Virus record (IMG/VR): IMGVR_UViG_3300025137_000066
Location: 1 to 46,197 of that record
From: a virus
Strand: one strand, 5' to 3'
DNA: 46,197 nt
A program made the position numbers and the translations under genes. The notes beneath the pieces are model-generated. The model made no database searches. It had not been told where the DNA came from and worked only from the letters and a program-made list of their open reading frames with translations. Below are positions 8,622-16,691 of this stretch, piece after piece (position 1 is the first letter of the stretch; each line of letters opens with the position of its first letter).

Positions 8622-9452
8622 TTACGCGGCCTCCTCTAGTATTTCCGCTTTGGTGGGACGCTTGTAGAAACCAAACTTGTCATCGTCGTTTGATGGTTCG
8701 ATAGCAGCAGTGAATGTCACTCGGCAACCGCGAGAAGCGTCAAGTGATGATGGGATGCTGCCCCACACCTTGAAGCCTCGGTCATCTTTGACCAGCATCT
8801 TCCATGTGCTGCCGTAGTAACTTTCTTGCAACTTGGTGCTCAAAACCTCGCCAGTAATGACAACGCGACCAGTAGGGCATGGGTCGGCAGCATCACGCTC
8901 AGCCTCTTGAGCGGCTTTGGCAGCAGCAGCGGCTGCAACTTTAGGAGCATCAAGGTAAGCCTCAACAGCGTCTGCTACGTCTTTACAACGCTCATCGATG
9001 TAGACGTAAACAACTTGATCGCCGTTTCGACCCTCGAAAGCAGCGCCCGTATAAATCTCAACGACATCTGACAAGGCATCAATCACGGCGTTGGCTCGAT
9101 CAACGGAGATGTAGGTAACGCGTCGGACTGGTGAGTCATTGCGCTTGTCAGCGTAGTTGCTGCAAAACAGCTTGATCTTCTTGTCCCAAGGGAGGAACTC
9201 GCCAGCCATAAACGTGTTTTCGCAGATATCGTAAAGATCGCCCAAGGTGTCGTACAAATTCCACACCCAGTGGTAGTTGTCGCAAGGGGCGTGGATACCT
9301 GCGTCGCTGTAAATAGGCTCAAGATCCTTGTTCAACGTAACATTTTTCTTTAACCGCTCATCTCGCGCAGCTCTGGCAGCAGCAGATCTCGCATCAAACT
9401 TCTCTACGCGATCAGTGACTGTTTGAACCAACTCTTGTAAATTTTCCATCAT
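8622..9452 (-). CDS. OB-fold-type protein, moron-like
   Basis: A 276 aa cytosolic protein on the opposite strand to all its neighbours. Residues 1-60 are helical (Arg/Ala-rich), residues 60-165 contain HWVWNLYDTLGDLYDIC and a beta-rich segment, then an Ala-rich linker (about 170-188) and a C-terminal beta domain (GRVVITGEVLSTK..GFKVWGSIPS, about 193-260). The last part resembles OB-fold domains seen in phage DNA-binding proteins, so nucleic-acid binding is possible (inference). It has its own sigma70-like promoter and an AACGGAGAACG ribosome-binding leader, and ends at the shared terminator, the layout of a moron gene inserted in a structural operon. Confidence 0.8.
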   Translation of the reverse strand: MMENLQELVQTVTDRVEKFDARSAAARAARDERLKKNVTLNKDLEPIYSDAGIHAPCDNYHWVWNLYDTLGDLYDICENTFMAGEFLPWDKKIKLFCSNYADKRNDSPVRRVTYISVDRANAVIDALSDVVEIYTGAAFEGRNGDQVVYVYIDERCKDVADAVEAYLDAPKVAAAAAAKAAQEAERDAADPCPTGRVVITGEVLSTKLQESYYGSTWKMLVKDDRGFKVWGSIPSSLDASRGCRVTFTAAIEPSNDDDKFGFYKRPTKAEILEEAA

Positions 9453-9475
9453 CGTTCTCCGTTGTGATGGCTATT

Positions 9476-9503
9476 ATTATACTCATCCCGTGTCGATGTG
9501 CAA
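9476..9503 (-). promoter_or_regulatory. Sigma70-like promoter of the minus-strand gene
   Basis: On the minus strand: TTGCAC (9498-9503), 16 bp, TATAAT (9476-9481). The spacer contains CGACACGGGATGAG, shared with other accessory promoters in this genome. A perfect 8 bp palindrome GTGTACAC (9508-9515) lies just upstream of the -35 box and may be an operator. Confidence 0.82.
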
Positions 9504-9548
9504 GTGTGTGTACACCCCAAACAGCATTTATTTTAGTGTCCTATTAAA

Positions 9549-9577
9549 TTGTCCGTTTCTAGCCTGTGTGGTATAAA
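9549..9577 (+). promoter_or_regulatory. Promoter of the second virion operon
   Basis: TTGTCC (9549-9554), 17 bp, TATAAA (9572-9577), facing right and giving a leader of about 50 bases before the ATG at 9637, which has the ribosome-binding site ACAGGAG. It is back to back with the minus-strand promoter at 9476-9503, so the intergenic 184 bp is a divergent control region. Confidence 0.65.
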
Positions 9578-9636
9578 AGGTAAGATCCTGACAGCCGCAA
9601 TCCCGCGTCTGACATTTGCCACGACAGGAGATCAAC

Positions 9637-10254
9637 ATGGCTACAACAACTTTCAACGGCCCAGTCCGCTCAGAGAACGGGTTTCAACAAATTTCAAAAG
9701 CAGCTAACGGCACAATCACCGTTAATAGCGGCATCAAAATGGCAACTGAAGCTACTGGCGGAGCTGGTATCGAGGGAACCGCTGCCGTTTACGTTACTCA
9801 GGTTAACCGCCTTAAAAGCGATGTGGCGACTAACGTCAACATCGTGAAAACCACGATCATGATTGACCTTACTGGCTTGAAAGACGGCGGCACCGCTGGC
9901 GACATCATTGGTAAGGATGGCTCTGGCGTTGCATTTATAGGCAAGGTGACCGCAGCTAACCAAGGCAGCGTGTTTGGCGTGACCATGACTTGCGTGGAAA
10001 CACCCGCAGGCGGCAGCACAGACATCGATCTGTTCTCAGCAACCGAAGGCACTGGTGTCAACGACACTGCAATTGGTGACCTGACCGAAACGCAAATCAT
10101 CAACGCTGGCGCTGCTTCTGCTGGAACAATGGTTGCTGGTGGCGACATAGCTGCTGACCAATTCTTGTATCTCGTGAGCCAAGGCACGGGTGACGCGACT
10201 TATACTGCTGGACGTTTCCTCATCGAAATCACTGGCTTCGACGTAGCTTCCTAG
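9637..10254 (+). CDS. Beta-rich virion protein, 205 aa
   Basis: Starts at ATG 9637 behind ACAGGAGATCAAC; an upstream in-frame start at 9616 lacks a ribosome-binding site. The protein is Gly/Thr/Ala-rich with few aromatics and opens with FNGPVRSENGFQQISKAANG, a pattern seen in head fibre or decoration-like proteins of aquatic phages. Likely secreted into the virion as a surface or decoration protein. No catalytic motif. First gene of an operon that runs to 27262. Confidence 0.65.
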   Translation: MATTTFNGPVRSENGFQQISKAANGTITVNSGIKMATEATGGAGIEGTAAVYVTQVNRLKSDVATNVNIVKTTIMIDLTGLKDGGTAGDIIGKDGSGVAFIGKVTAANQGSVFGVTMTCVETPAGGSTDIDLFSATEGTGVNDTAIGDLTETQIINAGAASAGTMVAGGDIAADQFLYLVSQGTGDATYTAGRFLIEITGFDVAS

Positions 10255-10267
10255 ATAGGAGAAAATC

Positions 10268-10672
10268 ATGGCTGATGCAGTAACAAGCCAAACCATCCAT
10301 GATGGCGAGCGTAAAGCAGTGTTGAAGTTCACCAACGCCAGCGATGGCACAGGTGAGTCCGCAGTCAAAAAGGTAGATGTCTCGGCACTAGCCGCTAACT
10401 CGGCTGGATTGTCATGCAACCGCGTGACAATCAATAAGATTTGGTGGCAGTGTACTGGGATGTCGGTAAAAATTGAGTTCGATGCAACGGCTAATGTATT
10501 GGCGATAGGCGTGAGTGAAGACTCAAACGGATACCACGACTACAGCGACTTTAGTGGCATACCCAATAATGCAGGAGCTGGAATTACGGGCGATCTTGAT
10601 TTTACAACCGTTGGTCATACCAGCGGAGACACCTATATGATTGTTTTGGAAATGATTAAGTCTTACGCCTGA
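10268..10672 (+). CDS. Beta-rich virion-associated protein, 134 aa
   Basis: A 134 aa product with alternating hydrophobic and polar residues and a central INKIWWQCTGMSVKIEFDA segment, suggesting a small beta-sandwich. The AGGAG site 7 bases upstream of the ATG supports the start, and the TGA stop overlaps the next ATG by one base (TGATG). Its place beside the 205 aa beta protein suggests a shared structural role. No family recognised. Confidence 0.65.
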   Translation: MADAVTSQTIHDGERKAVLKFTNASDGTGESAVKKVDVSALAANSAGLSCNRVTINKIWWQCTGMSVKIEFDATANVLAIGVSEDSNGYHDYSDFSGIPNNAGAGITGDLDFTTVGHTSGDTYMIVLEMIKSYA

Positions 10673-10965
10673 TGGCTGACACGAGCGATGTGACAAGAAC
10701 CAAGTCTGGGCGTTTGTCCTACAGAGGGCAGACGTTTCCCGGCTATAACAAGCAGGTTCGCACCTCTGGTGAAAACAAGAAGTTCAAAGTTTTAGCCAAA
10801 AAGGGCGATCAGGTAAAGATTGTAAAATACGGTGATCCGAATATGGAGATCAAGCGCGACAACCCAGAGCGTCGGCGCAACTTTCGTGCTCGCCACAACT
10901 GCGATGCGGTTCAGAAGAAGAAAGACGTATTCGCAGCTTCATATTGGTCTTGCAAAAATTGGTGA
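10672..10965 (+). CDS. Conserved small protein with C-terminal RARHNCD motif
   Basis: A 97 aa basic protein. The second half, KVLAKKGDQVKIVKYGDPNMEI followed by RRRNFRARHNCD and ending SYWSCKNW, is a module I recognise from many aquatic phages, where it occurs alone or fused to head-assembly proteins; its function is not established. The paired Cys/His residues (H..C and C near the end) could bind a metal (inference). It is coupled to the preceding gene by a TGATG overlap. Confidence 0.72.
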   Translation: MADTSDVTRTKSGRLSYRGQTFPGYNKQVRTSGENKKFKVLAKKGDQVKIVKYGDPNMEIKRDNPERRRNFRARHNCDAVQKKKDVFAASYWSCKNW

Positions 10966-10970
10966 TTTAG

Positions 10971-12743
10971 ATGGCAGAAAGTGATTTAAGCAGAGCGCAA
11001 GACGAGTACGGCAGTGCGGCGTCTCCCTATGCTGATCTGAGCAGCTATTTGATGCAGCGACCAGTCTATGACCGTGGCACAAGGGCTGACCCCGTTGGGC
11101 CAACAATGAGAACCTTGGACGCTACACAGCCGTCCACAGAGGATCTTCTTGCAAAGCAATATGAAGACATTATGGCTGAGCAAACTGCTGCAAACGAAGC
11201 GGCTGGTTTAGCTAGGCAAACCGAGATTGATGCGCTTAGAGACGCTTTGAGAGAAGAGTTGGCGTCATCCGAAGACGCCGCGTTGTCTCAGCGATCTGAT
11301 TTAACTACGGCTTTAGAAGGTCGAATTGACGAGCTGCGCCGAGGCGTTGACGCAGAAACGCTAGACCTGCGACAAGCTGGTTTAGATGAAAGGTCTGAGT
11401 TAGCTAGGCAGATTGAGGAAGGCGACAAGCTAGTTAGAGAAGCTCAGACCGCTGCTATTGGCGACCTGAGTGACCGCCAAGGCTCTTTGATTGGCGACTT
11501 AAAAACCAGAATTGGTTCTTTGTCGGGCGACCTGACAGACATCAACAGCGTCATTGAAGGCAACTATTCCCAGCTTAATGAGGCTCAAAAAAGTTCTGCT
11601 GACGCAACTCAGAGTGAGATTAACTCTTTAAACCAGCAGCTAGAAACACTGTATACCGACGTAGATTCGGGCAACGCAGCACAGTCTGAGGCAATAAGAA
11701 GCGAAACAGCAGACCTTGTATCGGCTTTAGAGCAACAAATTGGTGGTGTGGCAGAAAACCTTGGCTCCTTGCCAATTGAGTCAATTCAAAATCAATTGTC
11801 TGGGTTGAGCGACCAAACGGCTCAGTTTCAGTCGGCGGTTGACTCCGCGACAAGCGAAAGAGCAGACCTAGCCTCGATGATAGATGCGTTGCAAACTGGC
11901 GCTTTGAGCCAAGAAGACCTTTCAAGCCTGTCTCAATCAATTGCTGAGCAGCGCGGCACTGACATTTCATCTGCACTCAACCCCCTTCAAGAGCAGATAA
12001 CATCCTTGCAGGGGCAAATTCCAGCAGAGGTTGATGTTGATGCGCTGCGTAAGCAGATTACTGAAGAAGTAATGGGTCAGGTGGGCCAACAAGGTGGTGG
12101 CGCTACAGCAGACGTGCCAACAGGCGTAAATCCAAACGTATCAGCAGGAGTCGGCGCAGGCGGGGTTCCTTACACCGGAGGTAGCACTGGAGTAAACACC
12201 GGAGTGCCAACGACTGAGGGCGCTGCCGAGATGGGCGCTACGCCATACTTTGATGGCGCTGGTATTGGAAACGAAATGGGACAGGGCCAGTTTGATTCAT
12301 CGGGTATAGATTACACCCAATATGATCCAAGTGATTATGTAAGAAGCACAAACCCTAGTCAGGGGCAGCAGTCTGGCTCATCTGGCGTAGCCGCATTGCC
12401 AGCTCAAGCTACTCATGTAATGCCTGATAACCAGTATCAAGTAGATCAAGGATTGTTGGATCAATTCAACACCAACGACGCCTCAAAAAACTTTGGCCTT
12501 ACCGCTACATTTGATCCTCTTACGGGCGAGTATGTAACCGACCTTAGCGGCATGGGTTTTCAGGGCGCAAACCAATTTAAGAGGCAGTCTCCAGAAGAAT
12601 TTGCAGCTCAGTTTGGAAGCAAAAAAGACACACAACAGGCGGCAGTAGCGCCACCGCCAGCGGTTCAAGGCGGCGCACCGCGAAGGCAGCAGACTCCATT
12701 TAACCCAGCCGCTTTCAGGCTACAAAATATGAGCTTTATGTAA
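10971..12743 (+). CDS. Long coiled-coil virion protein
   Basis: A 590 aa protein. Residues 55-370 form a nearly continuous coiled coil rich in Leu, Glu, Gln, Ser and Asp, then a Gly/Thr/Val-rich low-complexity linker (about 375-470) and a C-terminal segment with basic patches (APRRQQTPFNPAAFRLQNM). Probably an elongated structural element such as a fibre or internal core protein. No enzyme domain. It overlaps the next gene by one base (TAATG). Confidence 0.65.
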   Translation: MAESDLSRAQDEYGSAASPYADLSSYLMQRPVYDRGTRADPVGPTMRTLDATQPSTEDLLAKQYEDIMAEQTAANEAAGLARQTEIDALRDALREELASSEDAALSQRSDLTTALEGRIDELRRGVDAETLDLRQAGLDERSELARQIEEGDKLVREAQTAAIGDLSDRQGSLIGDLKTRIGSLSGDLTDINSVIEGNYSQLNEAQKSSADATQSEINSLNQQLETLYTDVDSGNAAQSEAIRSETADLVSALEQQIGGVAENLGSLPIESIQNQLSGLSDQTAQFQSAVDSATSERADLASMIDALQTGALSQEDLSSLSQSIAEQRGTDISSALNPLQEQITSLQGQIPAEVDVDALRKQITEEVMGQVGQQGGGATADVPTGVNPNVSAGVGAGGVPYTGGSTGVNTGVPTTEGAAEMGATPYFDGAGIGNEMGQGQFDSSGIDYTQYDPSDYVRSTNPSQGQQSGSSGVAALPAQATHVMPDNQYQVDQGLLDQFNTNDASKNFGLTATFDPLTGEYVTDLSGMGFQGANQFKRQSPEEFAAQFGSKKDTQQAAVAPPPAVQGGAPRRQQTPFNPAAFRLQNMSFM

Positions 12744-13105
12744 TGGCAAGCGAAGTGCCAAAGAATGTAGCGAACCCTTCTTTGTACAGGAAAGCGAGAG
12801 CAAAGGCCAAAGCCAAGTTTGATGTTTGGCCCAGTGCATATTCGAGCGGCTGGATGGTGCAGGAGTACAAACGCATGGGTGGTAAATATAAAGGCGCTAC
12901 TGGAGGCGAAGTGACGCTTGACCCAAAGAAAAGCGATCTCGACAAGGATGGCAAGCTAAGCCGATATGAGCGTAAGCGCGGCACCGCAATCGCCAAGAGC
13001 ATGGCAAAGAACATGAATATGGGCGGAAGCGTTATGGTGCAAGGCCGAGGCTGTGGCGCGATTATGCCCAGCAAACAAAAGAAAACTAGAGTGCCTCGTG
13101 GCTAA
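12743..13105 (+). CDS. DUF5872-like protein with an EF-hand-type loop
   Basis: A 120 aa very basic protein. Residues 1-55 (NPSLYRKARAKAKAKFDVWPSAYSSGWMVQEYKRMGG, split here as NPSLYRKARAKAKAKF and DVWPSAYSSGWMVQEY) match the DUF5872 pattern known in aquatic phages and giant viruses. Near residue 66 the loop DLDKDGKLSRYE has Asp at positions 1, 3 and 5, Gly at 6, Leu at 8 and Glu at 12, the ligand pattern of a calcium-binding EF-hand. Function unknown. The stop overlaps a GTG start of the next basic protein. Confidence 0.72.
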   Translation: MASEVPKNVANPSLYRKARAKAKAKFDVWPSAYSSGWMVQEYKRMGGKYKGATGGEVTLDPKKSDLDKDGKLSRYERKRGTAIAKSMAKNMNMGGSVMVQGRGCGAIMPSKQKKTRVPRG

Positions 13106-13622
13106 GCCAAAGAAGGGACTCAAGCAGTGGTTTGGCAAAGGGCCAAAAGGGAACTGGGTTGATATTTCAGCTCCAAAGGAAGGCGGCGGCTTTGAGAAGT
13201 GCGGACGTGGCAGCGCAAAGGATTCCAAGCGCGGTTACCCTAAGTGCGTACCATCATCAATCGCAAGCGGTATGTCAAAAAAAGAAATCGCATCGGCAGT
13301 TAGCCGTAAGCGATCAAAGAAACAGGGCGTAGGCGGCAAGCCGACTAACGTCAAAACATTTGCCAGAGATGGAGGCGAAATCGTGAGAATGAAAAGCAAG
13401 ATGGGTACGAAGGGTGGCGCAATGGGCGGCAAGAAGAAGATGATGATGCCCGGCGGCATGAAGAAAGGCGGGTCAGCCATGAAGCCAAAAGGTATGGCTA
13501 AGGGCGGCAAAATGATGACTAAAGGCTACGCTAAAGGTGGAGCAGCCAAACCAAAGGGCGCGGTAAAAGGCGGCATGAGAAAGCCTTCAACCAAGAAGAG
13601 TGGTTTATTTGGTCGTAGATAG
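13098..13622 (+). CDS. Highly basic Gly/Lys/Met-repeat protein
   Basis: I place the start at GTG 13098 (MAKPKKGLKQWFG), overlapping the previous stop by 8 bp, because the upstream in-frame ATG at 13053 lies inside the previous gene. The N-terminal 75 residues (KQWFGKGPKGNWVDISAPK, then GYPKCVPSSIASGMSKKEIASAVSRK) form a recognisable aquatic-phage/giant-virus domain. The last 90 residues are tandem Lys-Gly-Gly-Met repeats with almost no acidic residues, suited to binding nucleic acid. It may be packaged with DNA, like a histone-like or core protein (inference). Confidence 0.7.
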   Translation: MAKPKKGLKQWFGKGPKGNWVDISAPKEGGGFEKCGRGSAKDSKRGYPKCVPSSIASGMSKKEIASAVSRKRSKKQGVGGKPTNVKTFARDGGEIVRMKSKMGTKGGAMGGKKKMMMPGGMKKGGSAMKPKGMAKGGKMMTKGYAKGGAAKPKGAVKGGMRKPSTKKSGLFGRR

Positions 13623-14320
13623 TGTCTTACTTGCAGAGCAATATCCCACACTTCAAGGCGTGGGTTAGGCGAGAGTACACGGCAAATCACGAGAAGTATC
13701 ATGGCGAGTTTCTACACGCTATGGTTATTGCTGTAACTACGATGCCGACAAGGTGCCTGAGCTTTCAGGTGATTTTTACGGGTGCGGAGTCTTACGACGA
13801 TGACAACGAACCTAACGTACATGGTGGAGCGATGTGGGCAAGAATGCCGATCACTGCTCTCGTGGGCGACACCCCATTTGAAGAATGGCCTGAGCCGATG
13901 CCAGTCTGGGCTGCGCAGCCTTGGGATTGTTCTTCTCTTAACCATGCTGTTTATGTGCTGGATCGCTGCACCCCTTGCCCGTGGATGGCGAAGATTGACG
14001 GAGAGTTTTATGCTGCCCGATATCTCTTTACCGTCGATTATGCGGAGAATGAGATAGCGGACGATCCCGCGCAGCACAAGCAAAGCCATGTGATGGAGCT
14101 TCTCGACGCAGGGCCGTGGACTGGCAACATAATCGCCTTACCCAACAATCGTGTGCGAGTTACCCACCCAGCGTGGTTTGAGACAGGCGAAGGCGCTCCA
14201 GACTTTAAACCGAGTCAGCATATCCACTACAGCAAAAGTGATTTAGACTACACGTTGGACGTGAATCAGGTATTCGACAACCTCTACGCAGGCACAAAAG
14301 ATGGCGGTAAGCGGAAGTAA
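13622..14320 (+). CDS. Conserved virion-region protein, 232 aa
   Basis: GTG start sharing its G with the previous TAG. The protein is rich in Trp, Pro and aromatic residues (EEWPEPMPVWAAQPWDC near 90-106), with an acidic N-terminal part and several Cys/Met residues. This composition fits small tail or neck proteins of aquatic podoviruses, where I have seen similar sequence without an assigned role. The 3' end overlaps the adaptor gene by 20 bp. Confidence 0.65.
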   Translation: MSYLQSNIPHFKAWVRREYTANHEKYHGEFLHAMVIAVTTMPTRCLSFQVIFTGAESYDDDNEPNVHGGAMWARMPITALVGDTPFEEWPEPMPVWAAQPWDCSSLNHAVYVLDRCTPCPWMAKIDGEFYAARYLFTVDYAENEIADDPAQHKQSHVMELLDAGPWTGNIIALPNNRVRVTHPAWFETGEGAPDFKPSQHIHYSKSDLDYTLDVNQVFDNLYAGTKDGGKRK

Positions 14321-14996
14321 AGATTTTGAGTTAGACGTAGCTGACTATGTTGAAGAAGCTTTTGAGCGTTGCGGCTTGGAGCTTCGCACGGGCTATGACC
14401 TGAAGACAGCCAACCGCTCTTTGAATCTTATGCTTGCAGAGTGGGCAAACCGTGGTTTGAACCAGTGGACTGTGAATCAAAAGATTTTAGCGATGGTCAA
14501 AGACACGACCTCGTACACCATAGACACCACAAATCCCACAGCAACAATTGACGTTCTCGACGTGTTTATCAGAGAAACCATTGGCGGTGTGAGCACTGAC
14601 GTTCCGTTAAACCGCATGTCTCGCAGCGAATACGCGAATCTGTCTACAAAAGCCACCACTGGCAAGCCCAACCAATACTTTGTAGACAAGCAAATTAGCC
14701 CTACCGTGACGGTTTGGCCTGCACCAGATCAAAGCTCCAAGTACGACTTGTACCTCAACGTGCTAAGTCGAATGGATGACGCCGACGCTGGGGCAAACAC
14801 CATGCAGATACCGTTTCGGTTTTACCCGTGTCTGGCTGCTGGCCTTGCCTATTACTTGGCGCTAAAGAGAGCGCCTGAGAAGGTCGGTATGCTCAAGGGC
14901 TTGTACGAAGAAGAGTTTCAACGCGCACTCAGTCAAGATGAAGACCGTGCGTCGTTTCGAGTAGCCCCAGACCTTAGAAATTACAACTCAGCGTAA
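14301..14996 (+). CDS. Head-tail adaptor-like protein 1
   Basis: A 231 aa protein with a helical N-terminal bundle (VADYVEEAFERCGLELRTG, ANRSLNLMLAEWANRGLNQW), a beta insertion (residues 70-125), and a C-terminal helical part (YLALKRAPEKVGMLKGLYEEE). The layout resembles P22 gp4/HK97 gp6-type adaptors that sit under the portal. An ATG start overlaps the previous gene, and the stop shares bases with the next start (TAATG). Exact role (adaptor versus tail connector) is inferred from fold pattern and place. Confidence 0.75.
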   Translation: MAVSGSKDFELDVADYVEEAFERCGLELRTGYDLKTANRSLNLMLAEWANRGLNQWTVNQKILAMVKDTTSYTIDTTNPTATIDVLDVFIRETIGGVSTDVPLNRMSRSEYANLSTKATTGKPNQYFVDKQISPTVTVWPAPDQSSKYDLYLNVLSRMDDADAGANTMQIPFRFYPCLAAGLAYYLALKRAPEKVGMLKGLYEEEFQRALSQDEDRASFRVAPDLRNYNSA

Positions 14997-15319
14997 TGTC
15001 TTTTGCATCCAACCATCGGGCCTATGGGATTTGTGATATCACGGGATTCAGATATCGCTTGAAGGACATGCGTATGACGTGGGACGGCTTTTTGGTTGGC
15101 CCAGATCAGTGGTCGCCCAAGCATCCTCAGCTTATGCCCAAGCCTGTACCCGCAGATCCACAGGCTTTGCAAGTGTCTAGGCCAGACCAAGCTGCTGGCG
15201 GTAATGACAACAACTTTTTCACCGTCTACACAAATGTTGGCAATGGTATTTTAGGCACAACTTTGCAAACTTTTGGACTAACGTGTAGTGTTGGTACTGT
15301 GGAGGTAACCACGTCATGA
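14996..15319 (+). CDS. Small tail-region protein with a degenerate zinc-ribbon
   Basis: A 107 aa protein. The first 45 residues have the layout of a short zinc ribbon found in small phage proteins between adaptor genes (C-x2-C-GF ... C-x2-CW..RHPQ), with GFRYRLKDMRMTWDG and PKHPQ preserved. Only C13 remains of the four expected Cys; positions 16, 35 and 38 are T, G and Q. The rest is Gly/Thr-rich and ends overlapping the next ATG. Likely structural, not metal-binding. Confidence 0.68.
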   Translation: MSFASNHRAYGICDITGFRYRLKDMRMTWDGFLVGPDQWSPKHPQLMPKPVPADPQALQVSRPDQAAGGNDNNFFTVYTNVGNGILGTTLQTFGLTCSVGTVEVTTS

Positions 15320-15966
15320 GTTTTACATTGGCAACGCTGAAAACAGCGGTTCAAGATTATTTGCAGGTTTCAGAAACCACGTTTACGAGCCAGCTCAACA
15401 CGTTCATTCAAGAGTCGGAAAGCCGCATCTTCAAGATGGTGCAGCTTCCTGAGCAGCGTAAGAACGTCCAAGGCACGGCCTCATTAGGTAATCGGTTTTT
15501 GGCAACGCCAAGTGATTTTTTTGCACCGTTTTCGCTTGCCATAATCGATGGTAACAACAAGTACATTTACCTTGATTTCAAGCACCCGTCTTTTTTGAAA
15601 GAGTACAGCCCCACATCCACAGTCACTGGTCAGCCAAAGTATTACTCTTTGTTTGATGAGTCGGCCTTTGAGATGTCGCCTGTACCCAACTCAAACTACA
15701 CGGTTGAGCTTCACTATCTGCACAAGCCTGCGTCCCTGACGGTAGGCTCAGACAGTGGAACCACTGTGCTTTCAACTGATCACCCCGACGCGCTGCTGTA
15801 CGGCACGTTAGTTGAGGGCGCGATTTTCCTTAAAGAAACCCCTGACGTAATTGCCAATTTTGAAGCGCGGTTCAAGGAAGCTGTCTCTCGAATGAAGAAT
15901 CTGAGTGAAGGCCGAAACACCCGCGATGAATTCAGATATGACTTATTGCGTACAGGGGTGACCTAA
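15316..15966 (+). CDS. Head-tail adaptor protein 2 (phage adaptor family)
   Basis: A 216 aa protein of the phage adaptor type: N-terminal helical segment (LATLKTAVQDYLQVSETTF, then TQLNTFIQESESRIFKMVQ), a beta-rich middle (residues 55-150), and a C-terminal helix (ARFKEAVSRMKNLSEGR, near 185-201). This pattern is common in aquatic podoviruses directly before the tail-tube-like gene. Starts in an ATGA overlap with the small protein and ends next to a TTG-started Rossmann protein. Pairs with the 231 aa adaptor in the connector. Confidence 0.8.
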   Translation: MSFTLATLKTAVQDYLQVSETTFTSQLNTFIQESESRIFKMVQLPEQRKNVQGTASLGNRFLATPSDFFAPFSLAIIDGNNKYIYLDFKHPSFLKEYSPTSTVTGQPKYYSLFDESAFEMSPVPNSNYTVELHYLHKPASLTVGSDSGTTVLSTDHPDALLYGTLVEGAIFLKETPDVIANFEARFKEAVSRMKNLSEGRNTRDEFRYDLLRTGVT

Positions 15967-16689
15967 TTGGAACCAATCAAAGAGCTTGAAGGCAAAAGAA
16001 TAGCAATCATCGGTCTGGGAGCCTCTCAGATCGACTATGTAATCGGTAAAGAAAACAGCGAAGAGTGGGATGAGGTCTGGGTTATCAACTCGGCCTTATC
16101 GGTTTTTGAGTGTGACCGAGTGTTTATGCTCGACCCAGCCAGCAGATTTCTGGATACAGATGATGCGGGTAACCAGACTGGTGTTATGCGCAAGCTTCTG
16201 CCCACATTTGACAAGCCGATCTATACTTGCGAGCTAGACGAGCGCGTACCCGCGCTGACCGTATTCCCCATAGAAGAGGTCATCAAAGACCAACGCTGCG
16301 CCTACTTAAACACCACGGTTGCTTACTCACTGGCTTTTGCAGCCTACAACAAAGTCGGTCAGGTAGACCTTTTTGGCATGGACTTCAGCTACAAAAACAA
16401 TCTGCACTTTGCGGAAGCTGGCAGAGCGTGTCTTGAGTTTTGGATATGCAAGCTAATATCTATTGGGGTTGTTGTAGGCGTTAGCCCAAGGTCTTCGCTG
16501 CTGGATCAGAACGTCGATCTTGAAGAGAGGCTGTATGGTTTCCACAGGCTGGCTAACCCAAAGATTGCGATGCCAGATCCGCAGGGTGAGTGGGTTGTGT
16601 GCAATCGATCCGAGCTTGCCAGCATGGTTAAAAAACACAACCTAGAAACCATTGAGCTGCCACGCTCACCAGAGCCGTACAAGGGATAG
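15967..16689 (+). CDS. Rossmann-like protein with a GLGAS loop
   Basis: A 240 aa protein starting at TTG directly after the previous stop. It has a beta strand and loop KRIAIIGLGASQIDYV at residues 10-25, a WVINS motif (38-42), DRVFMLDP (51-58), and LFGMDFSYKN (137-146), a pattern like DUF115/MptE-type proteins or nucleotide-sugar-dependent transferases. This suggests binding of a nucleotide or sugar, not a structural role. It sits inside the connector/tail cluster, where its function is unclear; modification of a virion protein or of the cell envelope is possible. Confidence 0.62.
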   Translation: MEPIKELEGKRIAIIGLGASQIDYVIGKENSEEWDEVWVINSALSVFECDRVFMLDPASRFLDTDDAGNQTGVMRKLLPTFDKPIYTCELDERVPALTVFPIEEVIKDQRCAYLNTTVAYSLAFAAYNKVGQVDLFGMDFSYKNNLHFAEAGRACLEFWICKLISIGVVVGVSPRSSLLDQNVDLEERLYGFHRLANPKIAMPDPQGEWVVCNRSELASMVKKHNLETIELPRSPEPYKG

Positions 16690-16691
16690 TC

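Noticed and set aside
13053-13097. Longer start for the basic repeat protein
   Set aside because: It would lie inside the previous gene in another frame; GTG 13098 with an 8 bp overlap matches the local style.
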